From positions 673,984-737,983 of the forward strand of contig NZ_LHQS01000002.1 of NCBI RefSeq assembly GCF_004102725.1: DNA of 64,000 nt. The letters are read 5' to 3'. Under the pieces are notes generated by a model. The model did not search any database. It had not been told where the DNA came from and saw only the letters and a program-made list of their open reading frames with translations. Positions 35,180 to 44,336 of this stretch are shown here, piece by piece. The DNA comes from Methanoculleus taiwanensis. GTDB lineage: Archaea; Halobacteriota; Methanomicrobia; Methanomicrobiales; Methanoculleaceae. Position 1 is the first letter of the stretch. Each line of letters begins with the position of its first letter. Both the position numbers and the translations under genes were made by a program.

Positions 35180-38100
35180 CTACGTGGTTTTCCTGAGCGT
35201 GAATTTGAACGCCGCCCCTTTCTCGGGGGTGCCCGGCACCCGGTCATCGACCCAGACCTTCCCGCCGTAGCGCTCGACGAGTATCTGCACGAGATAGAGT
35301 CCCAGCCCCTCGCCGACGCCCCGCTTCTTCATCTCGTAGAGGTGGAAGATCTCCTCCTTTTCGTCGTCCGGCACGCCCGGCCCGGTATCCTCGACCGACA
35401 CCCGGACGAACCCATCGTCCTCTTCAACCGCAACAGCGATCGTGACATCAGGACCGCCGAACTTGACGGCATTGCCGATCAGGTTGTTGAAGACTACAGG
35501 GAGAAGGTCGTCTGCCTCAACCTGGTGGTCTGTTCCAGAATAGAGGAAGGTGCTGGCGGGATAGTCTTCCATCACCACTCGGACTGCTGCCTCAAGGTCT
35601 ATCGGCTTGAGTTCGGTCGTTGTCCGATGAATCCGGCGAATAGTTGAGACAGTGCCCAGGATCTCGATGCTCTTCTGGATACTGCGCTGCAGTTTCTTCA
35701 TGTATCCGGCGGCTTCGCCGTCGAGCGTCTCGATCAAGAGGTCGGCGTAGAGGTTCGAGACGTTCTCGGTGTTGCCGATGTCGTGGGTGAGGATGTCGAG
35801 ATACAGGTTCGCCTCCCGGTTTGCGACTTCGAGGTCGTTGTGAAGCCGGGTGAGGTCTTCCGTGTGGCGTACGAGGGCGTCTTCGGCAAGCTTCTGCTCG
35901 GTGATGTCTCTCGCCACTATGACGGATCCGACGATCCTGCCGTCTTTGTCGCGGATGGGGGCGAAACTGTAACTTCCGACCCAGGTTTCGCCTGTGTCTT
36001 TGCGTTGCAGTATATACACCTCGTTCGTACCCGTCTCGCCCCGCAATGCCCTGGGTACCGCCCACATATCGAGCGGTGTGGGAGTTCCGTCGGCAAAATA
36101 CACGTCGATATAATCGGGGTACTCGGCCAGCGTCCTGTAGCATTCGCTCTTGTTCCCAAACCTGTGGAATGTCGAAAAAGCATCGTTGAACTCGATGAAC
36201 CGGCCCTCTGCATCCGATATAAAGACGGCATCGGTCATGCTCGCGAGAGCCGCCTCCAGCTTCGCCCGGCTCTCCCGCACTGCCTCTTCTGCCCGCTTGC
36301 GCTCACGAATATCGACGCCGATGCCGATCAGGGTATCATCCGAGAGGCCGATGTTTGCCCAGGAACTCTCGACGATACTGCCATCTTTCGCCGTTGTCTT
36401 CCAGTCCCGCCAGACCGGTTCGAGCGACCGCATGAATGCAGAGACTTCTGCCCGGTACTCCGGGTCGGGATAGGCCAGGGCCATGAAGTCGCCTTTTGCG
36501 GCATCCTCCTCGGTCCAGCCCAGGATCTCCCGGAACGCCCTGTTGAACCGGAACTCCTGGAGTTTCGGATCGAAGATGGCAACCATCGCCGGGATCGTAT
36601 CGATGAGCCGCTGGAACATCTCCGCCTGGTGCCGCAGTGCCTCTTCCGCATGTTTGCGCTCGGTGATGTCCCGGAAGAATACCATTATTGAAGGAAGGTT
36701 TTCGAACGTTATTGGGGTAGCGACAACCTCGACATCCACAACCTGACCGTCGAGCTTCATAAACTTCTCTGCGATCCTGGGCACGGTTGCCCCTGTCTCC
36801 GCCACCTGGCGGATACGTTCTCTCACTAATTCATGGTTGTCCGGATGGACAAACTGGAGGATTGGCTTTCCGACGAGATCCTCCCGCTTTTCTCCACCAA
36901 AGAGCGCAACACAGGGGGCATTGACGTAGACCAGTACGCCCTGGCGGTGGACCGCGATTGGCTCAGGTGCGAGTTCTACGAGGTTCCGGTACTTCTCTTC
37001 GCTCTCCCGCAGTGCCTCTTCCGCATGTTTGCGCTCGGTAATATCCTGATCGGTGCCGAAGAACTGGATCGGGTGGCCTGCGTCGTCCAGCACGACTTCC
37101 CCCTCGGAATGGATGAACCGCACCTCTCCATCCGGGCGGATGATGCGGCAATCCACGCTCAATTTGGTTTGTTCAGCTATCGCCCGCCGGACGGCCTCTT
37201 CGACCATTTTCCGGTCATCGGGGTGGGTCGAATTCTGGAACACGCTGTTGTCTGCCTCGGGACCATACGTATCAACACCATAGATGCGGACAAGTTCGCG
37301 GGAAACGACTGTTCTGTTCGTCCGCAGGTCCCAGATCCAGTTCCCGATATGGGTCATCTTCTGGGCTTTCTCCAGCGCCGCCTGGCTCTCCCGGAGGGCA
37401 TCTTCGGCCTGCTTTCTCTCGGTGATGTCCCGCATGATCACCTGGACGACGGGGGTGCCGGCAATGGAAGTCCTGACTCCTTTTCCCTCCACCCAGAAGG
37501 AGGTTCCATCCAGCCGGAGGATCTGGAACTGGGCGGCCGGCGAGGGTTCGCCCCGGAGATCCTTAGTATAGTTCTCCCGGACACGGTCGCGGAAGTCGGG
37601 ATGAACGATCTCGAGGACCTTTCTCCCCAGGATCTCGTCCGGACTGGGTGCGCCGAGAAGGGTCACCCCGGTCGGATTGATGTAGAGGATTCTATCGCCG
37701 TCGTGGATGAGGACGATGTCGAGAGCGGTCTCCACCAGGGTCCGGTACTTCGCTTCGCTCTCCCGCAAGGCTTCTTCCACGTGCTTGCGCTCGGTGATGT
37801 CGGTGAAGCTCTCCAGAACCCGGACGACTTCTCCGGATCCATCTTTGATGGGCTGGGCTACAATGTCGAACCAGCGCCCACGGTACGGGACGAACTTCTC
37901 GATTCTCGTGACCTCGCCCGTCGAGAAGGCAGCCCGTGCCGCACAGACCTCGCACGGTTCGCTCAGGCCTTCGAAGAGGCGGTGACATTTCTGCCCGATG
38001 GGCTCGTATTCGGGGAAAAACTCGCGGGCTTTCTGGTTGACCCAGACGATCGTCATATCCGGTTCGACAAGGGACTGTCCGGTATCGAGCGCGGACAGGA

Positions 38101-38329
38101 TGGCACCGACTCTCTCGTTCTCCCGGCGCAGCGCCTCCTCGTCTTTCTTATGTTCGGTATCAGCCAGCCTGAGCTCGTTATTCTCCTGCAAAAGCGCATC
38201 GATCTCTGCCTGGAGCTCGCTGATCCGCTCATCGACAGGCCGTTTTGCCTTTGCAGGGATGTCCTGTGGAACCACATCCCGTCTATCGGGTTCAGGCTTC
38301 TTCCGTGGAGTTTCTGGGGGCGCTGGCAT
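35180..38329 (-). CDS. Sensor histidine kinase with six PAS domains
   Basis: 1049 residues, soluble. Basic N-terminus, a coiled coil (about 33-75), then six PAS domains separated by ITERKxAE-type linkers, and the kinase core with H-box DILTHDIGNTENVSNLY (His849), N-box NNLIGNAVKFGG and G-boxes DTGPGVPD/GEGLGLYLVQ. PAS1 carries three cysteines (Cys115, Cys126, Cys129; KCHRLFEGLSEPCEVC), a known Cys pattern in some PAS domains that may bind metal or sense redox state. Located 130 bp past the NTF2-like gene on the opposite strand. No regulator partner nearby. Confidence 0.9.
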   Translation of the reverse strand: MPAPPETPRKKPEPDRRDVVPQDIPAKAKRPVDERISELQAEIDALLQENNELRLADTEHKKDEEALRRENERVGAILSALDTGQSLVEPDMTIVWVNQKAREFFPEYEPIGQKCHRLFEGLSEPCEVCAARAAFSTGEVTRIEKFVPYRGRWFDIVAQPIKDGSGEVVRVLESFTDITERKHVEEALRESEAKYRTLVETALDIVLIHDGDRILYINPTGVTLLGAPSPDEILGRKVLEIVHPDFRDRVRENYTKDLRGEPSPAAQFQILRLDGTSFWVEGKGVRTSIAGTPVVQVIMRDITERKQAEDALRESQAALEKAQKMTHIGNWIWDLRTNRTVVSRELVRIYGVDTYGPEADNSVFQNSTHPDDRKMVEEAVRRAIAEQTKLSVDCRIIRPDGEVRFIHSEGEVVLDDAGHPIQFFGTDQDITERKHAEEALRESEEKYRNLVELAPEPIAVHRQGVLVYVNAPCVALFGGEKREDLVGKPILQFVHPDNHELVRERIRQVAETGATVPRIAEKFMKLDGQVVDVEVVATPITFENLPSIMVFFRDITERKHAEEALRHQAEMFQRLIDTIPAMVAIFDPKLQEFRFNRAFREILGWTEEDAAKGDFMALAYPDPEYRAEVSAFMRSLEPVWRDWKTTAKDGSIVESSWANIGLSDDTLIGIGVDIRERKRAEEAVRESRAKLEAALASMTDAVFISDAEGRFIEFNDAFSTFHRFGNKSECYRTLAEYPDYIDVYFADGTPTPLDMWAVPRALRGETGTNEVYILQRKDTGETWVGSYSFAPIRDKDGRIVGSVIVARDITEQKLAEDALVRHTEDLTRLHNDLEVANREANLYLDILTHDIGNTENVSNLYADLLIETLDGEAAGYMKKLQRSIQKSIEILGTVSTIRRIHRTTTELKPIDLEAAVRVVMEDYPASTFLYSGTDHQVEADDLLPVVFNNLIGNAVKFGGPDVTIAVAVEEDDGFVRVSVEDTGPGVPDDEKEEIFHLYEMKKRGVGEGLGLYLVQILVERYGGKVWVDDRVPGTPEKGAAFKFTLRKTT

Positions 38330-39284
38330 CTGGTGTGGGGACTCCTATTAAAACGGTACCAATGACTTACCCATAGGTTGTAATAACAATAGCTCTCTTG
38401 GTCTGCTCAGGTCGACCTTCAGGTGTTAATGAAAAGTGCTTGCCTGTTGACAAGGATCCGATTTTTCTGAGCTATCTGTAACCCGATGTATGAGTGCGAA
38501 GAGCCGGATGTAAACCATCGGACGATCGGGCGAGATCCCTCGTTCGCGCTGCTCGCTTCGGAACAACTGCCCCGGTTCTTTTCGGTGTTCGGTACCCCGG
38601 ACGCCCTCACTCGCCCGGCGAGGCCTCGCAGCGTGACGGCTGCTCTCTGACCGCCGTTCGCATCACCGGCTCAAGCCCGGGCATGCATCAAGGCTGTCAT
38701 TTCGGTAAAGCACTCCTTACATACCCGTAATTCCGGCCAAATCCGCCGGAAAAACCACCCTCACAGAAGCCCCCAGACGGCCGATCTCGAGGCGAGGTAG
38801 GGCATCCATCCTCTGGAAATTACTGTCCCGCATATGGGGCATTATACCTCGATGAATCTGCCGTATTTCTACAATCGGGCTAATATACTTAGGATTACAT
38901 TTCCGCCGGAATCCACCCTCTGATCTCGCCGTTAAAACCGGGAAATACCCAAAAAATAGCCTTCTTTCAGGACGGGGAGAGGGGTGTTTCCCTCTCACGC
39001 CAGATCGCGGCGCCGGAGGAACTCCCGGATCGCCCGGGACTCGACCCGCCCCCGGTCGAGCTGCCTGACGATATCGCGGTTCGTCTCACCTGCGCCTGGC
39101 TACTTGCGGCGGTCTCCCCGCCGGCCATGCCACGCTCGGTCTCGACCTCACCCACGAGACGCTCGCATTCCCGCCCGGCTTACAAGAGTGTCGATAGAGT
39201 GACGGTCGGCAGGATATGCCCGTGCGCGGCGTCTCTGCAGGGCGACGTACTGCCGTTCATCTGCGCGCGTACCGGCGGATCCGC
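38330..39284. other. 955-bp region without an intact gene
   Basis: The region between two sensor kinases has lower and uneven GC. It holds the kinase promoter region at the left, a weak 54-codon frame at 38486-38650 (+), and a broken coding remnant at 38995-39172 (-). AT-rich stretches occur around 38860-38890. Nothing else is supported. Confidence 0.5.
38995..39172 (-). pseudogene. Frameshifted 3' remnant of an unidentified gene
   Basis: On the minus strand one frame reads ECERLVGEVETERGMAGG, then a second frame reads GETNRDIVRQLDRGR and VESRAIREFLRRRDLA to a TGA at 38995. Both pieces look like charged helical protein and the join needs a frame change. I interpret this as the tail of a decayed gene; the family is not recognised. 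Confidence 0.35.
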
Positions 39285-40229
39285 TCAGGCGTGATCCGCC
39301 TTCCGGAGCGTGAATTTGAACGCCGCCCCTTTCTCGGGGGCACCCGGTACCCGATCCTCGATCCAGATCTTCCCGCCGTAGCGCTCGACGAGCGTCCGGA
39401 CGATGAAGAGCCCGAGGCCTTCCCCGCGTCCCGAGGCTCTGCCTCGTTCGAACCGGGTGAAGAGTTTCCTCTTGATCTCATCCGGAATACCCGGACCGGT
39501 GTCTTCGACTGAGATCATCACCTCACGGTCATGCTTTTCGACCCGGATGGTGATCTCGACACCGGAGCCGCCGTGTTTTACGGCATTGCCGACGAGGTTC
39601 GTGAGGACGGTCGGCAGGAGGCCGTCCGCCAGCACACTGACCGGAGGATCGATATACCGGATCGTTGCATCGGGGAAGTTCCTGATCTCGTTCCTGATGA
39701 CCGCATCGAGGTTCACCGGCACCAGGCGACTGGATTCCTCGGAAGCCCGCCGGATGGTGGCGACATTCATGAGTATCTCGCTGCTCCGCCCGATGCTGTC
39801 GTGGAGTTTCTCGACATAGGCCTTCAGGTCTCCGTCCGCAAGATCGACGAGGAGGTCGGCGTACATGCTCGAGACGTTGTTTGCGTTCCGGACGTCGTGG
39901 GTCATGATGTCGAGGTACATGTTCGCCTCGTTGCGTGCCGCTTCGAGTTCCTCGCTCTTCCGGATGAGGGCTTCTTCGGCCCTCCTCCGTTCGCGCACTT
40001 CGACCGTCATCGCGGTGAGGAGCTTTTGCTGGGTGCGAAAGACGAAGTACGCGGCGAATACGGCCAGCAGGGTGGTGAACGCGATGGTGGTGATATGCGT
40101 CTCCGTGATGGAGATGTTCGGGTAGAGATACGCCTTGCCGAACTGGAAGACGCTCATCAAGAGGAGCGTGATTGCGGCGACCTTGCCGAGCGCCAGAACC
40201 ATGCTGCCGGACTGGAAGTCTTCGTTCAT
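39285..40229 (-). CDS. Short membrane-anchored histidine kinase
   Basis: 314 residues. Two membrane helices (about 13-35 and 45-65) with almost no extracellular loop, a short coiled coil, then the kinase core directly: H-box DIMTHDVRNANNVSSMY (His111), N-box TNLVGNAVKHGG, G-boxes DTGPGIPD/GEGLGLFIV. There is no PAS or GAF sensor, so the membrane helices themselves or a partner must provide the input. The kinase core is a sister of the kai-operon kinase. GGAGG 7 bases before the ATG at 40229 supports the start. Confidence 0.9.
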   Translation of the reverse strand: MNEDFQSGSMVLALGKVAAITLLLMSVFQFGKAYLYPNISITETHITTIAFTTLLAVFAAYFVFRTQQKLLTAMTVEVRERRRAEEALIRKSEELEAARNEANMYLDIMTHDVRNANNVSSMYADLLVDLADGDLKAYVEKLHDSIGRSSEILMNVATIRRASEESSRLVPVNLDAVIRNEIRNFPDATIRYIDPPVSVLADGLLPTVLTNLVGNAVKHGGSGVEITIRVEKHDREVMISVEDTGPGIPDEIKRKLFTRFERGRASGRGEGLGLFIVRTLVERYGGKIWIEDRVPGAPEKGAAFKFTLRKADHA

Positions 40230-40558
40230 AGTCGCCCTCCGGAAAAGTGAGGCATCTCTTCACGTATCATGCGGGAGCGTCGGCGTGACAGAGTCACAGG
40301 CATTGATGTGTGCGCGGGCATAATTCGTGGGAAGATGAATACTCCCCCGTACTTTTGGTGGCTGAGGTGTGTTTCAGATGAGATCCGGTATTCGCAGATT
40401 ATCTGAATCTTGCGCATTTGTCATGATAAAGCATTCTCCGGCATCTTTATGGCACATCCGTACGGCAGATTATCTCCCCGGTTACTATGTATTTCAGCAA
40501 AAACCCTGCTGGAATGAGCAGTTAGCCTTAAGATCATAAGAGCGGGGGGGCGTCCCCC
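40230..40558. other. AT-rich intergenic region
   Basis: 329 bp with many AT-rich blocks (for example AGATTATCTGAATC near 40396) that could hold promoters for the kinase on the minus strand. A run of eight G occurs around 40543-40550. No gene is supported. Confidence 0.4.
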
Positions 40559-40705
40559 TCACCCGGGCGCCGGCACGCCGTCCGCCTGGGAACTCGAGAT
40601 CCTGACCGCATCATGGTTGCACGGGACGTAGTAGATCCTGCCGGAGCGGTCGCGGCACTTGAGCCGGCACGAGCAGGTCTCGTGCTCGACGGCGCGGACG
40701 GCCAT
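40559..40705 (-). CDS. Possible small Cys-containing protein
   Basis: 48 codons: ETCSCRLKCRDRSGRIYYVPC gives four cysteines in a CxCx3C...C pattern with a central beta-hairpin-like segment; the C-terminus is Pro/Gly-rich. An upstream GGAG is about 18 bases away. Codon use resembles the neighbours. It is divergent from trkH. Too short for certainty. Confidence 0.35.
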   Translation of the reverse strand: MAVRAVEHETCSCRLKCRDRSGRIYYVPCNHDAVRISSSQADGVPAPG

Positions 40706-40859
40706 CCCCTGGCCGGTTCTCCGGTGGGCTATGCTGAATTTTGGGAGGGAGCTGCTGCCCCTGCACTTATCGGAGATCGACCAACACCTTGATATCTCAC
40801 ACGATGGAGAGTGTCGGTGCGGAACGTCGCCTTACCGATCTCCGCACCAGGTGCCCTGT

Positions 40860-42419
40860 ATGCACCGATCAACCCATACCCCGCCTCCTGCTCGCGCCGG
40901 CGGACGGTTTCCGGCGACGATACGCTACCGGCAGCTCGCTATCATCGCTTCCGACATAGGGCAGCTCTTCCTCTTCATAGGTCTCTTTGCCTGTCTTCCG
41001 CTCCTGGTCGGTTTCTGGTACGACGAGGCAGCCTGCCTCCTGCCGATGGCGTCCGTTCCCTTTGTGTTCATGCTCCTTGGCCTTTTCCTGGCATCCGTCC
41101 CGCAGGCGGAGGGAGAGGTGCGCATCAGCGTCGCCCTCTCTGCGGTTGCCCTGATCTGGCTCGCCGCCGCTCTCATCGGTGCTCTGCCGTTTACTCTCGG
41201 GCTCGGGATGCCGTATACCGACGCCGTCTTCGAGGCGATGTCGGGCTGGACGTCGACGGGCCTCTCGATGATAGTATCGGTCGATGCTGTTCCCCACACG
41301 CTCCTCTTCTGGCGGTCGCTGATGCAGTGGGTGGGCGGCCTTGGGATCGTCGCGTTCACAGTGGCGATGGCCGGCCGGTCCGGGCTGACGCGGTTCCGGC
41401 TCTACCGGTCCGAGGGGCGGAGCGAGACGTTCCTGCCGAGTGTCGTGGCCACCGGGATGCAGATGTGGAAGATCTACGTGGTGCTCACGCTCCTCGGCAC
41501 GGGACTTGTCCTTGTCTCCGGCATCCCGCTCTGGGACGCGGTGAATATTGCCATGACAGCAATCTCGACCGGGGGCTTTTCAGTCCACTCGACAGGTATT
41601 CTCTACTATGATAGTCCGTTGCTTGAGATGCTCGTCATCCCGATCATGCTCGCTGGCGCCCTGCCGTTCAAGCTCTACTACCTCCTCGCCCACCGGCGGC
41701 GGTTCGGCATCCTCGACGACCAGCAGGCGCTCCTCCTCTTCGGCCTCACTCTTCTCGGCTGCGCCGTCGTGACGTACGATCTGGTGGCATTCTCCGGCAT
41801 CCCGCCCCTGCCTGCACTGCGGCAGGGGATCTTTATGGTAGTAAGCGGGATCACCTGCACGGGGTTCCAGAACGCGAATCCGTTTGAGTGGCCGGGCGTC
41901 ACGGTCATCTTCCTCGCAGCCCTGATGCTCGTCGGCGGATCGACCGGGAGCACGGCCGGCGGAATCAAGCTCGCCAGGATCATTCTTGCCGGCGAGACGC
42001 TCCGGTGGTGGTTCCGGCGGCTTTTCATCGGCTGGCGGGGACGGGTCTCGCTCCAGCACGACGGTAAACCGATCCAGGAGCACCTGGCGGAGTACGAGGT
42101 CTCGAAGAACCTGCTCATCGCAATTCTCTTCATGCTGGTGGTGATGATTGCGACACTCCTTCTCCTTCACACCTGGCCGGCTGCCGGCTATGACTCGGGC
42201 GATGTTATCTTTGAGGTCGTCTCCGCCATCTCCAATGTCGGCATCAGCACGGGATACGCCAGCCCGGCCATGAGCACGGCTGCGAAGTGGCTGTTCATCA
42301 TCGTGATGTGGGCAGGACGGCTGGAGATTGTACCGGTTATCGCTCTCGTAATGATGATCGGCGCTCAGGTTCCACCTGGCAGGGAGCACGAGGATGCGAC
42401 GGGGCGATGGTCTGAATGA
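40860..42419 (+). CDS. trkH: TrkH-family potassium uptake protein
   Basis: 519 residues with four membrane-pore-membrane repeats. The pore loops carry the filter glycines: MSGWTSTGLS, MTAISTGGFS, SGITCTGFQ and NVGISTGYAS. GGSTGSTAGGIKLARI is a TrkH/KtrB signature. It imports K+ (or Na+/K+) across the membrane. The usual cytoplasmic NAD-binding partner TrkA/KtrA is not adjacent. The start ATG at 40860 has AGGTG eight bases upstream; earlier in-frame ATGs lack homology. Confidence 0.93.
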   Translation: MHRSTHTPPPARAGGRFPATIRYRQLAIIASDIGQLFLFIGLFACLPLLVGFWYDEAACLLPMASVPFVFMLLGLFLASVPQAEGEVRISVALSAVALIWLAAALIGALPFTLGLGMPYTDAVFEAMSGWTSTGLSMIVSVDAVPHTLLFWRSLMQWVGGLGIVAFTVAMAGRSGLTRFRLYRSEGRSETFLPSVVATGMQMWKIYVVLTLLGTGLVLVSGIPLWDAVNIAMTAISTGGFSVHSTGILYYDSPLLEMLVIPIMLAGALPFKLYYLLAHRRRFGILDDQQALLLFGLTLLGCAVVTYDLVAFSGIPPLPALRQGIFMVVSGITCTGFQNANPFEWPGVTVIFLAALMLVGGSTGSTAGGIKLARIILAGETLRWWFRRLFIGWRGRVSLQHDGKPIQEHLAEYEVSKNLLIAILFMLVVMIATLLLLHTWPAAGYDSGDVIFEVVSAISNVGISTGYASPAMSTAAKWLFIIVMWAGRLEIVPVIALVMMIGAQVPPGREHEDATGRWSE

Positions 42420-42639
42420 CCATCGTCGCAGCGTCTCTGTGGCTTTTTGAGCCATTTTTAAGGGTTTCTCTGGAGCGTGCCGAATATGACCCGCATCCGG
42501 ACGTATCGTCTTTGATAGGCGACGCTTGGATCCTGCCGACGAGAGGCTGCCTTGAGTGGGATCAGGCGCTCTTTCGCGACCCGGACGTCAGAAGAGAGGA
42601 TATCAGCGTTTGCTGAAAGATCTGAATGTGAATAAGAAA

Positions 42640-42750
42640 TGCTGCGGGTGGGATCCGAACCCACGATTTCCAGATGTCCCAGGTCTGGACGCTCCGTTTT
42701 TTCTCAAAACCCTATGAGTCTGGCGCCCTAACCGACTAGGCCACCGCAGC
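42640..42750 (-). tRNA. Elongator tRNA-Met (CAT) with intron
   Basis: The acceptor stem GCTGCGG/CCGCAGC, D-arm with GCC...GGC, T-arm GTGGG-TTCGGAT-CCCAC and anticodon stem CCAGA/TCTGG all pair. The anticodon loop reads CTCATA before an intron of about 37 nt (42676-42712) placed after position 37, the usual archaeal site; the mature length is 74 nt. CCA is not encoded. The GCC-rich D-arm and GC acceptor fit elongator rather than initiator tRNA-Met. AT-rich boxes lie 15-40 bp upstream. It is 70 bp downstream of pycA on the same strand. Confidence 0.93.
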
Positions 42751-42820
42751 ACGGACGTGCAGTATAACAATGATGCTCGGACACATAAACCTTCTGATTT
42801 GAGCGGAAAAAGAAGGAGTT

Positions 42821-44296
42821 CTATTTTTTCGTATTCTGTATGTAGACGTTCACCGCCGCCGCAATTGCAGCGACTTCTTTCCCCTGCCGGAGCGAGGCGG
42901 CGAGCGTCTGCATCCGGGTCTCCTCTTCGAGGAGGTAGCGGCGCAGGCTCCTGATGATATGCTCTTCCTGCAGGAAATGGGTGTGCGTATCCCCGGCGAC
43001 GAAGTGGCGGTTGTTCATGATGGCGTGGTGGAGCGGCAGCGTCGTCTTCACGCCGAGGATGACGTACTCGTAGATAGCCCGCCGCATCCGCTCGATCGCC
43101 TCCTTGCGGTTCGAGCCGTGGGCGCAGAGCTTCGAGATCATCGAGTCGTAGTGAGCGGGGATGGTATACCCCATATGGATGCCTGAGTCGACCCGGATAC
43201 CGGGACCGCCCGGAGACCGGTAGCGGAGGATCTTCCCGGGGTCGGCGGTGAAGTTATTCAGCGGATCCTCGGCGTTGATCCGGCACTCGATCGCGTGCCC
43301 GCGGATACTGATATCCTCCTGGGCAAAGGCGAGCGGTTCGCCCGTCGCGATCGCGATCTGCTGCTTGACGAGGTCGATTCCGGTGATGAACTCGGTGATG
43401 GTATGCTCCACCTGCAGCCGGGTGTTCATCTCCATGAAGTAGTACTCCCCGTTCGAGTAGAGGAACTCGACCGTGCCTGCGTTCGTATACCCGGCGGTCT
43501 TCGCCACCGTCACGGCCGATGCGGCCATCTTCTCGCGGAGCTCCGGCGTCATGATCGGGCAGGGCGCCTCTTCGACGAGTTTCTGGTGCCGCCGCTGGAT
43601 GGAGCATTCCCTGTCGTAGAGGTGCACCGTCTCGCCGTCCTTATCGGCGAGCACCTGGAACTCGATATGGCGGGGCTTCGTGAGGTACTTCTCGATCAGG
43701 ATGGTCGCATCGCCGAAGGCCGACTCTGCAATCCGCATGCCCTTGTTGATAGCCTCCTCGAGTCCCGCCTCGTCCTCGACGATCTGCATCCCGATACCGC
43801 CGCCGCCGGCGCTCGCCTTGGCGATCACGGGGTAGCCGATCTCGGCGGCGATCCTCTTTGCCTCTTCGATACCGGAGACGCCCCCTTCGGTGCCCGGCAG
43901 CACAGGGACGCCTGCTTCGCGCATCATCTGCTTGCTGCCGATCTTCGAGCCCATCGCCTGAATCGTCCGTGAAGACGGCCCGATGAATATGATGTCCTGC
44001 TTCTCGCAGAGCTCGGCAAACCTGCAGTTCTCAGCAAGGAATCCGTAGCCGGGATGGATTGCTTCCGCACCCGATTTCCCTGCGATATCGCAGATCCGCT
44101 CCATGTTCAGGTAACTCTGCGAGGGGTGGGCGTCGCCGACACAGAACGCTTCATCCGCATACTTGACGTGAAGCGCATTTTTATCCGGCTTTGAGTAGAT
44201 CGCCACCGTCTCGATGCCGAGCTCACGGCATGCCCGCATCACCCGGATGGCTATCTCGCCGCGGTTTGCGATCAGAATCTTATCGAAGTATGTCAT
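42821..44296 (-). CDS. pycA: Pyruvate carboxylase subunit A (biotin carboxylase)
   Basis: 491 residues. ATP-grasp biotin carboxylase that charges biotin with bicarbonate. Signatures: [19 protein letters not shown] at the N-terminus, the Gly-rich loop [28 protein letters not shown] in strands, and [14 protein letters not shown]. It works with PycB to make oxaloacetate for the incomplete reductive TCA pathway and amino acids in methanogens. It follows pycB by 40 bp. The order pycB-pycA is reversed from several other methanogens. A T-rich stretch follows its stop. Confidence 0.96.
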   Translation of the reverse strand: MTYFDKILIANRGEIAIRVMRACRELGIETVAIYSKPDKNALHVKYADEAFCVGDAHPSQSYLNMERICDIAGKSGAEAIHPGYGFLAENCRFAELCEKQDIIFIGPSSRTIQAMGSKIGSKQMMREAGVPVLPGTEGGVSGIEEAKRIAAEIGYPVIAKASAGGGGIGMQIVEDEAGLEEAINKGMRIAESAFGDATILIEKYLTKPRHIEFQVLADKDGETVHLYDRECSIQRRHQKLVEEAPCPIMTPELREKMAASAVTVAKTAGYTNAGTVEFLYSNGEYYFMEMNTRLQVEHTITEFITGIDLVKQQIAIATGEPLAFAQEDISIRGHAIECRINAEDPLNNFTADPGKILRYRSPGGPGIRVDSGIHMGYTIPAHYDSMISKLCAHGSNRKEAIERMRRAIYEYVILGVKTTLPLHHAIMNNRHFVAGDTHTHFLQEEHIIRSLRRYLLEEETRMQTLAASLRQGKEVAAIAAAVNVYIQNTKK

Positions 44297-44336
44297 CCCG
44301 GAAGTCTCTCCTCTGTGAGTACTGCGAGATACATTG

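Noticed and set aside
38486-38650. 54-codon plus-strand frame
   Set aside because: Begins with a plausible ATG but has no ribosome binding site, no recognisable motif and lies in a decayed region.
23452-40229. Repeated DNA in kinase genes as a possible mobile or CRISPR-like repeat
   Set aside because: The repeats encode PAS linkers (TERKxAE, RESEE) and kinase G-boxes; they are explained by domain duplication, and no spacer-repeat array or terminal repeats exist.
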